Part shown: in pieces, positions 32,880-41,397 of the stretch
How positions within the stretch are numbered: position 1 is the stretch's first letter
Layout: every line of letters starts with the position of its first letter
Assembly: GCA_017543905.1 (NCBI GenBank)
Contig: JAFYFC010000025.1
Coordinates: 18,675-82,674, forward strand
DNA from: Clostridia bacterium
Lineage (GTDB): Bacteria; Bacillota; Clostridia; Christensenellales; Aristaeellaceae
Reading direction: 5' to 3'
Length of the DNA stretch: 64,000 nucleotides
Notes under the pieces: model-generated
Databases searched by the model: none
What the model was told of the DNA's origin: nothing
What the model saw: only the letters and a program-made list of their open reading frames with translations
Program-made: the position numbers and the translations under genes

Positions 32880-33188
32880 ATGACAGAGGATTTTGTACGG
32901 GAAAGAATCACGCAGCTGCGCATCCGAAAGGGTGTTTCAGAGTATCAGATGAGTTATGATCTGGGACACAGCCGCAGCTATATTTACAATTTCTCCTCTG
33001 GCAGAGCACTTCCTCCGCTGAACGAGCTGTTTGCTATCTGTGAGTATTTTGATCTTTCGCCATCAGAATTCTTCGATGATTCTACACAGGTGCCTGAATT
33101 GGTTAAACAAATATGTTCAGAAATAAAAAGCTTCAACGAACACGACCTAAATTTGCTGCTTGCACTGATTAAGCGTATCAAAGAATAA
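32880..33188 (+). CDS. XRE-family transcriptional regulator
   Basis: 102 residues. The N-terminal HTH_3 domain (ERITQLRIRKGVSEYQMSYD and the recognition helix around HSRSYIYNFSSGRALPPL) covers residues 8-65. The C-terminal helix (EIKSFNEHDLNLLLALIKRI) is likely for dimerisation. GAGG lies 7 bases before the ATG. It stands divergent from the PT-rich membrane protein gene and may regulate it. A clean terminator follows. AT-rich composition suggests an accessory gene. Confidence 0.8.
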   Translation: MTEDFVRERITQLRIRKGVSEYQMSYDLGHSRSYIYNFSSGRALPPLNELFAICEYFDLSPSEFFDDSTQVPELVKQICSEIKSFNEHDLNLLLALIKRIKE

Positions 33189-33200
33189 GCAACAAATGCT

Positions 33201-33227
33201 AAAAAAGAGGCACCAGTTGCCTCTTTT
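33201..33227 (+). terminator. Intrinsic terminator of the XRE gene
   Basis: AAAAGAGGCA (33203-33212), loop CCAGT, TGCCTCTTTT (33218-33227): a perfect 10-bp stem with flanking A and T tracts, 15 bases after the stop codon. It lies just beyond the end of the convergent LRR gene and may serve both. Confidence 0.75.
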
Positions 33228-33268
33228 ACCATATATCTCTGTATTTTGTTTAGCTGCGCAGATTAAGC

Positions 33269-34948
33269 TTATTCCTCTTCGTCCCCGAATATCTTGCTTA
33301 GCACCTCTTCGCTGGCGTCCACGTCCACTTCTTCTACGTCTGCCAGTATGTTCTGCGCGGCCGTGAGCGTGCGGGATTTTATTATAAGTTCCTTTAGATT
33401 CGCGCCGGCGAATGCGAATTCGCGGATTTCGCTCGTGCTTTCGGGCAGGGTCAGCTTTTCGTATTTAGCGCCCGCGAACGCGTACGCGCCGATTATCTTT
33501 ATGCCGTACGGCACGATAAATTCATTCGGTACAGAAAGATTTGCGCTTATCACACGCGCTTCCTCCGTATCCACGAGCAGACCGTTTTGCAGGCTGAAGC
33601 GCGCGTTTTCCGCGTCCACGCTGAGCCGTTTCAGGTCGAACAGGTACGAAAGCGCGCCGTCGCCGATATAGCGCACGTTTTTGGGTATGCGCAGCTCCGT
33701 AAGCGACGTGCACGCCGAAAGCGCGTTTTCGGCGATAAGCTGCACGCTTTCCGGCAAAATCAGCGTTTTGAGCGCCGTGCAGCCCTCCAGGGCGCGCTCC
33801 CATATGCTTTCGAGCGTGTCCGGCAGCGTGAGCGCTTCAAGCTCTGTGCAGCCGCGCAGCACGTCCGACTGGAGTTCCGTGCCGTGCGCGGGCAGCTTTA
33901 TGCGCTTAAGCCCGCAGCCCGAAAACGCGCTCTGCGCGATATACGTATCCGCGCCCTCGAACGCGGCCTCCTCCAGCGCGTAGCAGCCCGAAAACGCGCC
34001 TTCGCCCACGCTTTCGAGCCCGGCCGGCAGTCTAATCGCTTTAAGACCGCTCGCGCTGGTCATGTCGCCCCGGCGCACGCGCGCGTAAGACGGGCGTCCC
34101 TCGCTCTGGCCGCAGCCCGAAAACGCGCCCCGGTCGATAAATTTAAGGCTCTCGGGGAACGTAAGCTCCTCTATACCGCTGCAGCCCGCAAACGCGAGCT
34201 CGTCGATGCGGACGAGCCGCGCGGGCAGGCGCACGCTTTCAAGATACGCGAACATCGCGAACACCCGCGGCCCGATCTCAGTAACGTCTTCGCCGTCCAC
34301 CGCGTCGTCCAGCGCAAGGCGCACTTCGTGACCCGCGTACGCGGCCAGACACAGCCCGCTTTCGACGCGCTTATAAAGCATGTCGAAGCCTTCCGGAACC
34401 GCGCCTTCATAGCCTTCGGGCAGTATCAGCTTAAGCTGCGCTCCCGCGCCCTTGAACGCGTTTTCCGCGATCTGCTTAACGCCCGATCCCATGTCCGCCG
34501 CGCAAAGCGACGCGCACTGTGCGAACGCGCCGTCTCCCACCTCTGTGACCGTATCCGGCAGCTTTATGCGCGTAAGCGCGCGGCATTTTTCAAACGTGCC
34601 CGCGCTGATTTTCGGAAGACCCGCGGGCAGACGTATCTCTTCGAGGCTTTTGCAGGAGGCGAACGCGTAATCGCCGATCTCCCGCACAGCGTCCGGCACG
34701 TTCACGCAGATAAGCGCCGCGCAGCCGCGAAACGCGCCCGTGCCGATACGCTTCAGGCTTTGCGGCAGCGTGAGCGTCTGCATGTGCGCGCAGTCGTAAA
34801 ACGCGTTGTCGCCGATCTCCGCGACCGGCAGACCCTCGTATTCGTCAGGCATGCACACGCTTTCCTGTCTGCCCGAATACCGCGTCAGCACGGCGCAGGC
34901 GTCTTTCTTTTCAAAGCGGAACGTTTCCTTCGCGCGTCCGAACAGCAT
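33269..34948 (-). CDS. LRR_5 (BspA-like) repeat protein without signal peptide
   Basis: About 559 residues. It has an N-terminal non-repeat segment (RAKETFRFEKKDACAVLTRY), then LRR_5 units such as LPVAEIGDNAFYDC and VREIGDYAFASCKSLEEI to near the end, and an acidic tail (FGDEEE). GGAGG is only two bases from the first ATG (34954) but nine from the ATG at 34948, so the latter is preferred. No signal peptide or membrane segment is seen, unlike the two secreted LRR proteins of this window, so it probably acts in the cytosol. It follows cvpA on the same strand, with two parS sites in the gap. Confidence 0.75.
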   Translation of the reverse strand: MLFGRAKETFRFEKKDACAVLTRYSGRQESVCMPDEYEGLPVAEIGDNAFYDCAHMQTLTLPQSLKRIGTGAFRGCAALICVNVPDAVREIGDYAFASCKSLEEIRLPAGLPKISAGTFEKCRALTRIKLPDTVTEVGDGAFAQCASLCAADMGSGVKQIAENAFKGAGAQLKLILPEGYEGAVPEGFDMLYKRVESGLCLAAYAGHEVRLALDDAVDGEDVTEIGPRVFAMFAYLESVRLPARLVRIDELAFAGCSGIEELTFPESLKFIDRGAFSGCGQSEGRPSYARVRRGDMTSASGLKAIRLPAGLESVGEGAFSGCYALEEAAFEGADTYIAQSAFSGCGLKRIKLPAHGTELQSDVLRGCTELEALTLPDTLESIWERALEGCTALKTLILPESVQLIAENALSACTSLTELRIPKNVRYIGDGALSYLFDLKRLSVDAENARFSLQNGLLVDTEEARVISANLSVPNEFIVPYGIKIIGAYAFAGAKYEKLTLPESTSEIREFAFAGANLKELIIKSRTLTAAQNILADVEEVDVDASEEVLSKIFGDEEE

Positions 34949-34998
34949 AAGCATTTCCCTCCATATGAAATCAGCGCACGCGTCGTGCGTGCGCGGAA

Positions 34999-35014
34999 TG
35001 TTTCACGTGAAACA
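34999..35014. promoter_or_regulatory. parS: parS site 1 (ParB/Spo0J binding site)
   Basis: TGTTTCACGTGAAACA, a perfect match to the bacterial parS consensus (TGTTNCACGTGAAACA in Bacillus subtilis). It is extended to an 18-base palindrome by flanking A and T. It lies in the gap between cvpA and the LRR gene. Confidence 0.9.
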
Positions 35015-35024
35015 TTTAGTAATA

Positions 35025-35040
35025 TGTTTCACGTGAAACA
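35025..35040. promoter_or_regulatory. parS: parS site 2
   Basis: A second perfect TGTTTCACGTGAAACA, with its centre 26 bases from that of site 1. It ends seven bases from the cvpA stop codon. Confidence 0.9.
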
Positions 35041-35046
35041 CAGGTT

Positions 35047-35592
35047 TTATTTGAGCTTCGAAAGCTTATCGCCGATACCGAACAGGTCGGCGAGCTTTTT
35101 CTCTCCGCCGAAGAAGCCGCCCAGCTTACTCTCGTCAAGCAGCGCGCCCGCCAGGTCGCCCTGCAGGGGCTTAAACACGATGCGGATGACCGCGACGGTA
35201 AAGCAGATAATAAGATATGCGCTGATTATGCCGATCACGCCGCCCAGCACACCGTCGCCCACGCGCAGCTTCGGCATACGGAATACGTTGTTCAGCAGAT
35301 TTACAATAAGCTGCAGCGCCGCCCACGCGATCAGGAACACGATCACGAAGCTCAGCACGTGGCAGATGGTCTCCCATTCGCCAGGACCGAAGTCCATGTT
35401 CGTTTTCATCCAGTCCTGATACAGATCCGCGTTTATCAGCCGCGCGGCGAGCGTGCCTTCGAGGCTGCCCGCGATCAGCGACGCGCCCATTATCGCCACG
35501 AGCGAAAGCGCGCTGGTTATAAGACCCTTCTGCAGACCGGAAATAAACCCGATCGCTATGACCGCAATAAATACGATATCGATAATGCCCAT
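35047..35592 (-). CDS. CvpA family membrane protein
   Basis: 181 residues. IIDIVFIAVIAIGFISGLQKGL is the characteristic CvpA start, followed by three more membrane segments (about 27-45, 78-105 and 118-142) and the conserved RVGDGVLGGVIG. The C-terminal 35 residues are charged and cytosolic. CvpA-type proteins were first linked to colicin V production; the molecular role is unclear. GGAGGAAATCTT precedes the ATG. It follows the propeller protein gene by 12 bases, so the two are one operon. Confidence 0.85.
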   Translation of the reverse strand: MGIIDIVFIAVIAIGFISGLQKGLITSALSLVAIMGASLIAGSLEGTLAARLINADLYQDWMKTNMDFGPGEWETICHVLSFVIVFLIAWAALQLIVNLLNNVFRMPKLRVGDGVLGGVIGIISAYLIICFTVAVIRIVFKPLQGDLAGALLDESKLGGFFGGEKKLADLFGIGDKLSKLK

Positions 35593-35604
35593 AAGATTTC
35601 CTCC

Positions 35605-36699
35605 TTATTCTTCAGGCAAATTGATCAGATATATGGAGCTGCCGCTGGAGGCGACCGCCACGCGGTTTTCGGTCACGCCGAGCACCTCGTTTACCGCAAC
35701 CGGCAGGTTGTAAAGCTTCACCCCGCCGCCGGAATACGATCCCACGGCGACCTGCGTCTGCGAAAAGCCGTAAACCGTGTCGCCGTAGCACTGCAGACCC
35801 GTGCATTTTACCGGCATGTGCAGCGAACGGAAGCTGCTGCCGCGCAGGCAGCGCACGTCGCTTATCTCGCCCGCATTCTGACTGTTCGGCACGAACAGCA
35901 TAAGCGGGTCCTCGCTGTTTTGGTCAAGCGCGGTAAGATAGAAGCCCGTGACCATCTGAGAGCTCTTTTCCGCGCCCGTATAGTCGTATTCGCGCAGATA
36001 ATCCGTGCCTACCGCGCAAATGAAGCTCGAACGGAACATAACGGAGTACAGCACCTGCTCCATATCGATTATAGAGCCGGTTTCCTTTTTGCCGGGCTTG
36101 TAGGTCTTTATCCGGCAGGTGGGCAGGCTGCCCGTGGCGTCCAGCGTCATTATCCAGAACAGCTCCCGTCCCTCGAAAAACCCGCAGTCCAGCACCGTTA
36201 CGCCCTTGAATTCCGTAAGCGTGTCTATCACGGAGCCGTAGCGGTCGGTAAGCACGACGTTCGATTCGTGCTCCGGCCCCAGCACCGCCGCGGCGTACAC
36301 GTCGCCGACTATGGCGGAAAGTATCTCGCCCTGCGCGCTGTAGGAGCCGATCACCACTCCCGTGTTTCTGTCGAATATGCTAAGGCGCGAGCCGCTCCAT
36401 ACCGCCAAGCCGCGGTTTGATACCCGAAAGCCCGCGTTCGGGTCTACGCTCACGTTCCATACGAATTTGCCGCTTTCGTCTATGCAGCGCAGCGTGCCTC
36501 CGTTTTCGAGGCAGTAGATCCTGTCGCCCTGCACCTGCACGTCGCGTATCATGCCCACGTTCACGCGCACGGCGCTGTCCAGCGGGATGTCCCGCGCGTT
36601 TTCAGCTATCAGCGCGGCGAGAAACGCGAGCGCCGTGATTATCACCGCAAGCAGCAGCGCCGTCAGTCGGTTGAGCGGTCTGGTTATGTCGATCCTCAT
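35605..36699 (-). CDS. Membrane-anchored beta-propeller protein (DUF5711-like)
   Basis: 364 residues from the ATG at 36699 (CGGAGGAAATTG upstream). One N-terminal membrane segment (about 11-32, ALLLAVIITALAFLAALIA) is followed by an extracytoplasmic domain of repeated four-strand blades, for example IRDVQVQGDRIYCLENGGTL, LAVWSGSRLSIFDRNTGVVI and VAVASSGSSIYLINLP. It has the look of a PQQ-like or DUF5711 propeller. No catalytic residues are apparent. It is encoded directly before cvpA. A role in envelope assembly or sensing is possible but not shown. Confidence 0.7.
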   Translation of the reverse strand: MRIDITRPLNRLTALLLAVIITALAFLAALIAENARDIPLDSAVRVNVGMIRDVQVQGDRIYCLENGGTLRCIDESGKFVWNVSVDPNAGFRVSNRGLAVWSGSRLSIFDRNTGVVIGSYSAQGEILSAIVGDVYAAAVLGPEHESNVVLTDRYGSVIDTLTEFKGVTVLDCGFFEGRELFWIMTLDATGSLPTCRIKTYKPGKKETGSIIDMEQVLYSVMFRSSFICAVGTDYLREYDYTGAEKSSQMVTGFYLTALDQNSEDPLMLFVPNSQNAGEISDVRCLRGSSFRSLHMPVKCTGLQCYGDTVYGFSQTQVAVGSYSGGGVKLYNLPVAVNEVLGVTENRVAVASSGSSIYLINLPEE

Positions 36700-36753
36700 C
36701 AATTTCCTCCGCAGAATATGGAAGCGGCGCGCGGAGTTTAACCCGTTTTTCAC

Positions 36754-36782
36754 TTGTGCCGCATTCCCCTTTATATTATAAT
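36754..36782 (+). promoter_or_regulatory. Promoter of the phosphoesterase-like/ABC exporter operon
   Basis: TTGTGC (36754-36759), a 17-base spacer and TATAAT (36777-36782). The expected transcription start near 36789 places parS site 3 inside the leader. Confidence 0.65.
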
Positions 36783-36834
36783 ATATAAATGTGAAGAGTG
36801 CAACACTCAGACGAAATTTTGCAGAGCGTCACCA

Positions 36835-36850
36835 TGTTTCACGTGAAACA
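36835..36850. promoter_or_regulatory. parS: parS site 3
   Basis: A perfect TGTTTCACGTGAAACA, about 1.8 kb from site 2, in the leader between the promoter at 36754-36782 and the ATG at 36874. Here ParB loading might also influence expression of the exporter operon. Confidence 0.9.
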
Positions 36851-36873
36851 TCGTCCCGCCCCGAGAGGAGCTC

Positions 36874-37782
36874 ATGAGCAACAACGCGGAAGGCCGCGCC
36901 GCAGGGAAAATTCTGCTTTTTCTGTTACTTGTATCGACTGCCGTATTGCTGGCAGGCGTCATCAACGCGCGTACAGTGCGCCTTGAGTATTCCGACGCGC
37001 GCATCCGCGGTCTGGACGCGCGCCTCGAGGGCGTAAAAGTACTGTACGTCAGCGATCTTAAAATTTCCTCACCGGCAGACGCAAGACGCGCCGTGCGCAT
37101 GATACGCACCTTGTGCGAATGCGAGCCGGACGTACTGCTTATAGGCGGGGACATCTGCTCTAAGAGCCTTACAGACACTATAAAAGAACGCTTTTTCGGC
37201 CGGACCGCGCAGGAGACCGCCGAAAGGCTCTCCCTCGCGCGCGACGAATTTTTGTCCGGGCTTAACGGCATACTCGTCAAATACGGCGTGTACGCGGTAT
37301 ACGGGGACGCCGACACAGCGCTCGGCGCGCAGCAGCAGGCGGCGTACAGCACCCGTTTTTTGAACAACAGCACCCACAGCATAAACATAAACGGCGCGCG
37401 CCTGTGCATAGCCGGCTACGCGGACATAGGCGTGAACGCGTACGGCGCGTTCAGGTTTTCGCCTGACGCAGCGGGCGCGGGCGCGACGCTTGTAATGTTC
37501 CACGATCCCCGCATATACAATACCGCCGTGCTCGAGGCCAAAAAGCAAAAGGGCGCGTATCTGTTTTTAAGCGGGCACACGCTGGACGGACAGATAAAGC
37601 TCGGCGGCAGGGCCCTGCTGTATCCCGATATAAGCGCTGCGTATCCAAGCGGCGTGTATTCCGACGAAAGCGGGCTTGCGATGCTGGTTTCCTCCGGCGC
37701 GGGCAGCGAGGGCTTTCCCTTCCGGCTGGGCACCCGCGCGCGCGCGTATCTGATCACGCTGAACAGGGGGGTGGGCGAATGA
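36874..37782 (+). CDS. Degenerate metallophosphoesterase-like protein, membrane anchored
   Basis: 302 residues with one N-terminal membrane segment (about 12-32) and a calcineurin-like phosphoesterase fold outside the membrane. The motif frame is intact: VLYVSDLK, LLIGGDIC, VYGDADT, MFHDPR and LSGHTLDGQ. The metal ligands are not: the D-x-H His is Lys, G-N-H-[DE] has become G-D-A-D, and G-H-x-H has become G-H-T-L. Only some Asp and His ligands remain, so a two-metal site is unlikely. It overlaps the first ABC exporter gene (ATGA) and so is co-expressed with the exporter. It may be a binding or scaffold protein derived from a YkoQ-like enzyme (inference). Confidence 0.7.
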   Translation: MSNNAEGRAAGKILLFLLLVSTAVLLAGVINARTVRLEYSDARIRGLDARLEGVKVLYVSDLKISSPADARRAVRMIRTLCECEPDVLLIGGDICSKSLTDTIKERFFGRTAQETAERLSLARDEFLSGLNGILVKYGVYAVYGDADTALGAQQQAAYSTRFLNNSTHSININGARLCIAGYADIGVNAYGAFRFSPDAAGAGATLVMFHDPRIYNTAVLEAKKQKGAYLFLSGHTLDGQIKLGGRALLYPDISAAYPSGVYSDESGLAMLVSSGAGSEGFPFRLGTRARAYLITLNRGVGE

Positions 37783-39506
37783 CGAAGGCCTTCTTTAAAA
37801 AATACGGCTTCAATTATATTCCGGGCTTCGTACTTATGATCGCCTGCTCCTGGATACAGACGCGCGCGCCCCTCGCGCTGGGAGAAGCGATCAGCGCGGT
37901 GAACGACGGACGCAGAGCCGAATTCGTGCATCAGGCGCTTATGATACTCGTGATCGCCGCCGCCACGTTCGTGACGCGTTTTGGCTGGCGCTGGTTCATA
38001 ATCCGCACCTCACGCGAGCTTGAGGTATACCTGCGCGACGAATTGTACACGCACTGGCTGAACCTGCCTGTCGGCTATTTCGGCACGGCGCGCTCGGGCG
38101 ACCTGATGGCCTACGCTATAAACGACGTAAACGCCGTACGGCTGCTGTTCGGCATGGTGTTCGCGCAGTTTATAAACGCGGTGTCATCTCTTATATTCTC
38201 CGTGGGCGAGATGGCAAGCGGGATAGACCTGCGCCTGACGCTGTATTCGCTGCTGCCCGTGCCGGTCGCGCTGGTGACGGTAATACTGCTGGGCCGCCTC
38301 GTACAGGCGCGCGCGCGCCGCGCGCAGGAGCTGTTTTCCACGATCTCCGGCCATGTGCAGGAGAACATAAACGGCATGCGCGTAATAAAAGCCTTCGCGC
38401 AGGAGGAGCCGCAGTACAAGGAATACGAAAGCGAAAGCGACAAAAAGCGCCGCGCCAACATACAGTGGTACTTTACCGCCGCCTACATGGACCCGATAAT
38501 CCGCGTGGTGTTCGGCATAAGCTACGCGGTGGGGCTGGTTTACGGCGGGCAGCTGGTAATGAATAAAACGATCACTCTCGCGGACTACATCGCCTTCAAC
38601 TCCTTCCTTACGATGATAGTCATGCCCATTATGATGATAGGCCGCATAAACAACAATCTCCAGCGCGGCATCGCGAGCTACAAGCGCCTGAAGGAACTGA
38701 TGGACGTGCAGGAGACTCCTGCCTTCGACCTGACCGACGACGGGCGCACGATCAAGCCCGCCGTGAGCGCGAGGCAGCTGTCGTTTTCCTATCCGGGCAG
38801 CAGCGACTGCGCGCTTACGGACATATCCTTCGACCTGCCCGAGGGCGGGGTGCTGGGCATAGCGGGCCCCACGGGCAGCGGCAAAACTACGCTGCTTTCG
38901 CTGATACTAAAGCTCGTGCCCTGCGCGGACGGAGAGCTGTTCGTGGGCGGCGAGGACATAAACAAAGTGCCCGCCGCGGTCATACGCCGCCAGACGGGCT
39001 ACGTGCCGCAGGACGGTTTTCTGTTCGACGAGAGCATACGCGAAAACGTCCGCTTTTTCTCTGACGCCACTGACGCAGACATCACCCACGCGCTGGACAC
39101 CGCGGGCATGACGGGGGACATAGCCGGCATGCCCGCGGGGCAGGACACCATATGCGGCGAACGCGGCAACCATCTTTCGGGCGGACAGAGGCAGCGCGTG
39201 TCGCTTGCGCGCGCGCTTATCAGAAAGCCGGACCTGCTGCTGCTTGACGACACGCTCTCCGCCGTGGACAGCGCGACGGAGGAAAGGATACTTGCAAACC
39301 TTAAGGGCGAGCTCAGGGGGCGCTCCTGCATAGTCATCTCGCACCGCCTGAGCGCCGTCAAGGACGCGGACGAGATACTCTATCTTGAGGGCGGCAGGAT
39401 AATCGAGCGCGGCACTCACGCTCATCTTATGGCGCTGGGCGGAAAATACTGCGAAATGTACACTCTGCAAAGCCGCGCGCAGGACGCGGACGATAAACAC
39501 GCATGA
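37779..39506 (+). CDS. ABC exporter half-transporter, subunit with degenerate Walker B
   Basis: 575 residues: a six-helix exporter domain (about 1-300), then a nucleotide-binding domain with Walker A GPTGSGKTT, signature LSGGQRQRVSLA and Walker B LLLLDDTLSAVD. The Asp after Walker B replaces the catalytic Glu. This is the hallmark of one half of a heterodimeric exporter such as BmrC/BmrD or LmrC/LmrD, in which only one ATP site turns over. The partner follows with an ATGA overlap. It may move drugs, lipids or peptides; the substrate cannot be told. Confidence 0.9.
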   Translation: MTKAFFKKYGFNYIPGFVLMIACSWIQTRAPLALGEAISAVNDGRRAEFVHQALMILVIAAATFVTRFGWRWFIIRTSRELEVYLRDELYTHWLNLPVGYFGTARSGDLMAYAINDVNAVRLLFGMVFAQFINAVSSLIFSVGEMASGIDLRLTLYSLLPVPVALVTVILLGRLVQARARRAQELFSTISGHVQENINGMRVIKAFAQEEPQYKEYESESDKKRRANIQWYFTAAYMDPIIRVVFGISYAVGLVYGGQLVMNKTITLADYIAFNSFLTMIVMPIMMIGRINNNLQRGIASYKRLKELMDVQETPAFDLTDDGRTIKPAVSARQLSFSYPGSSDCALTDISFDLPEGGVLGIAGPTGSGKTTLLSLILKLVPCADGELFVGGEDINKVPAAVIRRQTGYVPQDGFLFDESIRENVRFFSDATDADITHALDTAGMTGDIAGMPAGQDTICGERGNHLSGGQRQRVSLARALIRKPDLLLLDDTLSAVDSATEERILANLKGELRGRSCIVISHRLSAVKDADEILYLEGGRIIERGTHAHLMALGGKYCEMYTLQSRAQDADDKHA

Positions 39507-41287
39507 CGAAAAACGACAAAAAACAGCAAAGCAAACGCCGCTCTCCGGCGATGTGGCTGGTGGGGCTTATGAAGCCCTACGCGCATAAAATACTTTTTTC
39601 CACGCTGCTTATCGTGCTTGCGAACCTGGCGGACCTCACGAAGCCCCGCATATATGCGATAATCATAGACGATTTTCTTAAAAACGGCGGAAATCCCGAC
39701 GGCAATTTCATAACGAGCTCGCTTACCAACCTCGGCATCAGCTATTTCGCTGTGATATTCGTAAGCGCGGTGTGCTCGCTGTGGCAAAGCCGCATAATCA
39801 CGCGCATCTGCCAGAAGATACTGCACGAGACGCGCATGAAGCTGTTCGACCGCATACACAGGATGAAGCTTAAGGACCTGGACGAAATGGGCAGCGGCCG
39901 TCTGCTCACGCGCGCGACCAACGACGTGGAGGCGCTCGACGAGTTTTACGGAGACGTGCTAAGCGGCCTGTTCCGGGACGTGATACTGCTTGCGGGCATC
40001 ATTTACATGATGCTTTCGATGAACGTGCGTCTCGCGCTGGCGGGCTTTGCGGCGCTGCCGGTCATCGCGGCGATAACGCTGTTGTGCCGCGGCGCGCTTA
40101 AACGCAACTTTACCAAAATGAAAGCCATTATAGGCAAAATAAATGGTTTCATTGCGGAAAGTCTCTCCGGCATATGCGTGATACGCTCCTTCTCGCGCGA
40201 AAAAGAAAAGTGCGAACAGCTGTATAAGCTCGACCGCGATTACCGAAAGACCACCATGTTTCAGGTGCTTATAAACGGCATAATGCGCCCGATAATGGAG
40301 GTAGTTAATTCCGCGGCGATCGTGCTGGTGCTGATAAGCGGCTTTCGCCTGGCGGGGATAGACACCTCCTTCGCGGAGGCGGGCGTACTGGTCGCGATGA
40401 CCACGTACATAAAGCAGTTTTTCCAGCCCATAAACGACCTTGCGGAAAAATACAACACGGTGCAGTCCTCGCTGGTCTCCGCAGACCGCATAAAGACGCT
40501 GCTGGACAGAGACGGCGATCTCGAATACGAGGACGAAAGCGCCTACGCCGCGCCGATGCGGGGCGACATAGAGTTCAGAAACGTGTATTTCGCCTACAGC
40601 GGCGAGGACTGGGTGCTCAAAAACGTGACGTTTCACGTGAAACCCGGCGAGCGCGCGGCGTTCGTGGGCGCGACCGGCGCGGGCAAAACCACGATAATCT
40701 CGCTGCTGTCCCGCTTTTACACCGTGCAGAGGGGCGAGATCCTTATAGACGGCGTAAACGTGAACGACTGGCGGCTTTCCTCGCTCAGAAGCCAGATCGG
40801 CGTGGTGCTGCAGGACGTGTTTCTGTTCGTGGGCACGATAGGGGACAACGTGCGCATACACGCGCCGATTTCGGACGCGGAGGTGGAGGAGGCGCTGCGC
40901 GTATCCCGCGCGGACACGTTCGTAAGCCGTCTGCCGGGAGGTATAAACCACATGGTTTCCGAGCGCGGCGCCACGTTCTCGACCGGCGAGCGGCAGCTTA
41001 TCTCCTTCGCCCGCGCCATCGCCCACAAGCCCGCGATACTCGTGCTGGACGAGGCCACCGCGAACATCGATTCCGGCACCGAGGCGCTGATACAGGAGTC
41101 CATAAACACTATTTCTCAGGGCAAGACAGCGGTGTTCATAGCCCACCGCCTTTCCACCATACAAAACAGCGACTGCATCTATTACCTCGAGCACGGCGAA
41201 ATTAAGGAGCAGGGCACTCACGACGCACTCATGCGCAAAAACGGCCTGTACGCCGCGCTGGTCAGGGCAGGGGACGAGCAGAAATAA
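39503..41287 (+). CDS. ABC exporter half-transporter, subunit with catalytic Glu
   Basis: 594 residues: a short cytosolic start (KKQQSKRRSP), a six-helix exporter domain, then a nucleotide-binding domain with Walker A GATGAGKTT, a divergent signature FSTGERQLISFARA and Walker B ILVLDEATANID, with the catalytic Glu present. Together with the preceding subunit, the deviant signature here and the missing Glu there would build one weak and one active ATP site, as in known heterodimeric exporters. Codons for FHVKPGE contain a 14-base parS core (40630-40643). Confidence 0.9.
   Translation: MTKNDKKQQSKRRSPAMWLVGLMKPYAHKILFSTLLIVLANLADLTKPRIYAIIIDDFLKNGGNPDGNFITSSLTNLGISYFAVIFVSAVCSLWQSRIITRICQKILHETRMKLFDRIHRMKLKDLDEMGSGRLLTRATNDVEALDEFYGDVLSGLFRDVILLAGIIYMMLSMNVRLALAGFAALPVIAAITLLCRGALKRNFTKMKAIIGKINGFIAESLSGICVIRSFSREKEKCEQLYKLDRDYRKTTMFQVLINGIMRPIMEVVNSAAIVLVLISGFRLAGIDTSFAEAGVLVAMTTYIKQFFQPINDLAEKYNTVQSSLVSADRIKTLLDRDGDLEYEDESAYAAPMRGDIEFRNVYFAYSGEDWVLKNVTFHVKPGERAAFVGATGAGKTTIISLLSRFYTVQRGEILIDGVNVNDWRLSSLRSQIGVVLQDVFLFVGTIGDNVRIHAPISDAEVEEALRVSRADTFVSRLPGGINHMVSERGATFSTGERQLISFARAIAHKPAILVLDEATANIDSGTEALIQESINTISQGKTAVFIAHRLSTIQNSDCIYYLEHGEIKEQGTHDALMRKNGLYAALVRAGDEQK
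40630..40643. promoter_or_regulatory. parS-like core inside the ABC exporter gene
   Basis: GTTTCACGTGAAAC, identical to the inner 14 bases of parS; the outer pair is C/C instead of T/A. It lies in coding sequence (TFHVKP) 3.8 kb from site 3. It could be a weak ParB site or a coincidence of codon choice. Confidence 0.5.
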
Positions 41288-41321
41288 AACGCTTTAGGAT
41301 TTACAGTGCCCTTAAGACAGA

Positions 41322-41363
41322 ACACTGAAAATTTGCGGCCAGATGGCCGCAAATTTTCAGTGT
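41322..41363. repeat. 19-bp perfect hairpin on the left flank of the AAA/DUF4143 gene
   Basis: ACACTGAAAATTTGCGGCC, loop AGAT, then the exact complement. It probably terminates the exporter operon. Its arm sequence reappears on the right flank of the neighbouring ATPase gene. Confidence 0.8.
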
Positions 41364-41397
41364 GATTTGAAAAGATAGTAAAACGGCATCTGTCCGC

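Noticed and set aside
34999..35040. The two palindromes as terminators or a transcription-factor operator
   Set aside because: No T-run follows, and the sequence is exactly the parS consensus and recurs at 36835.
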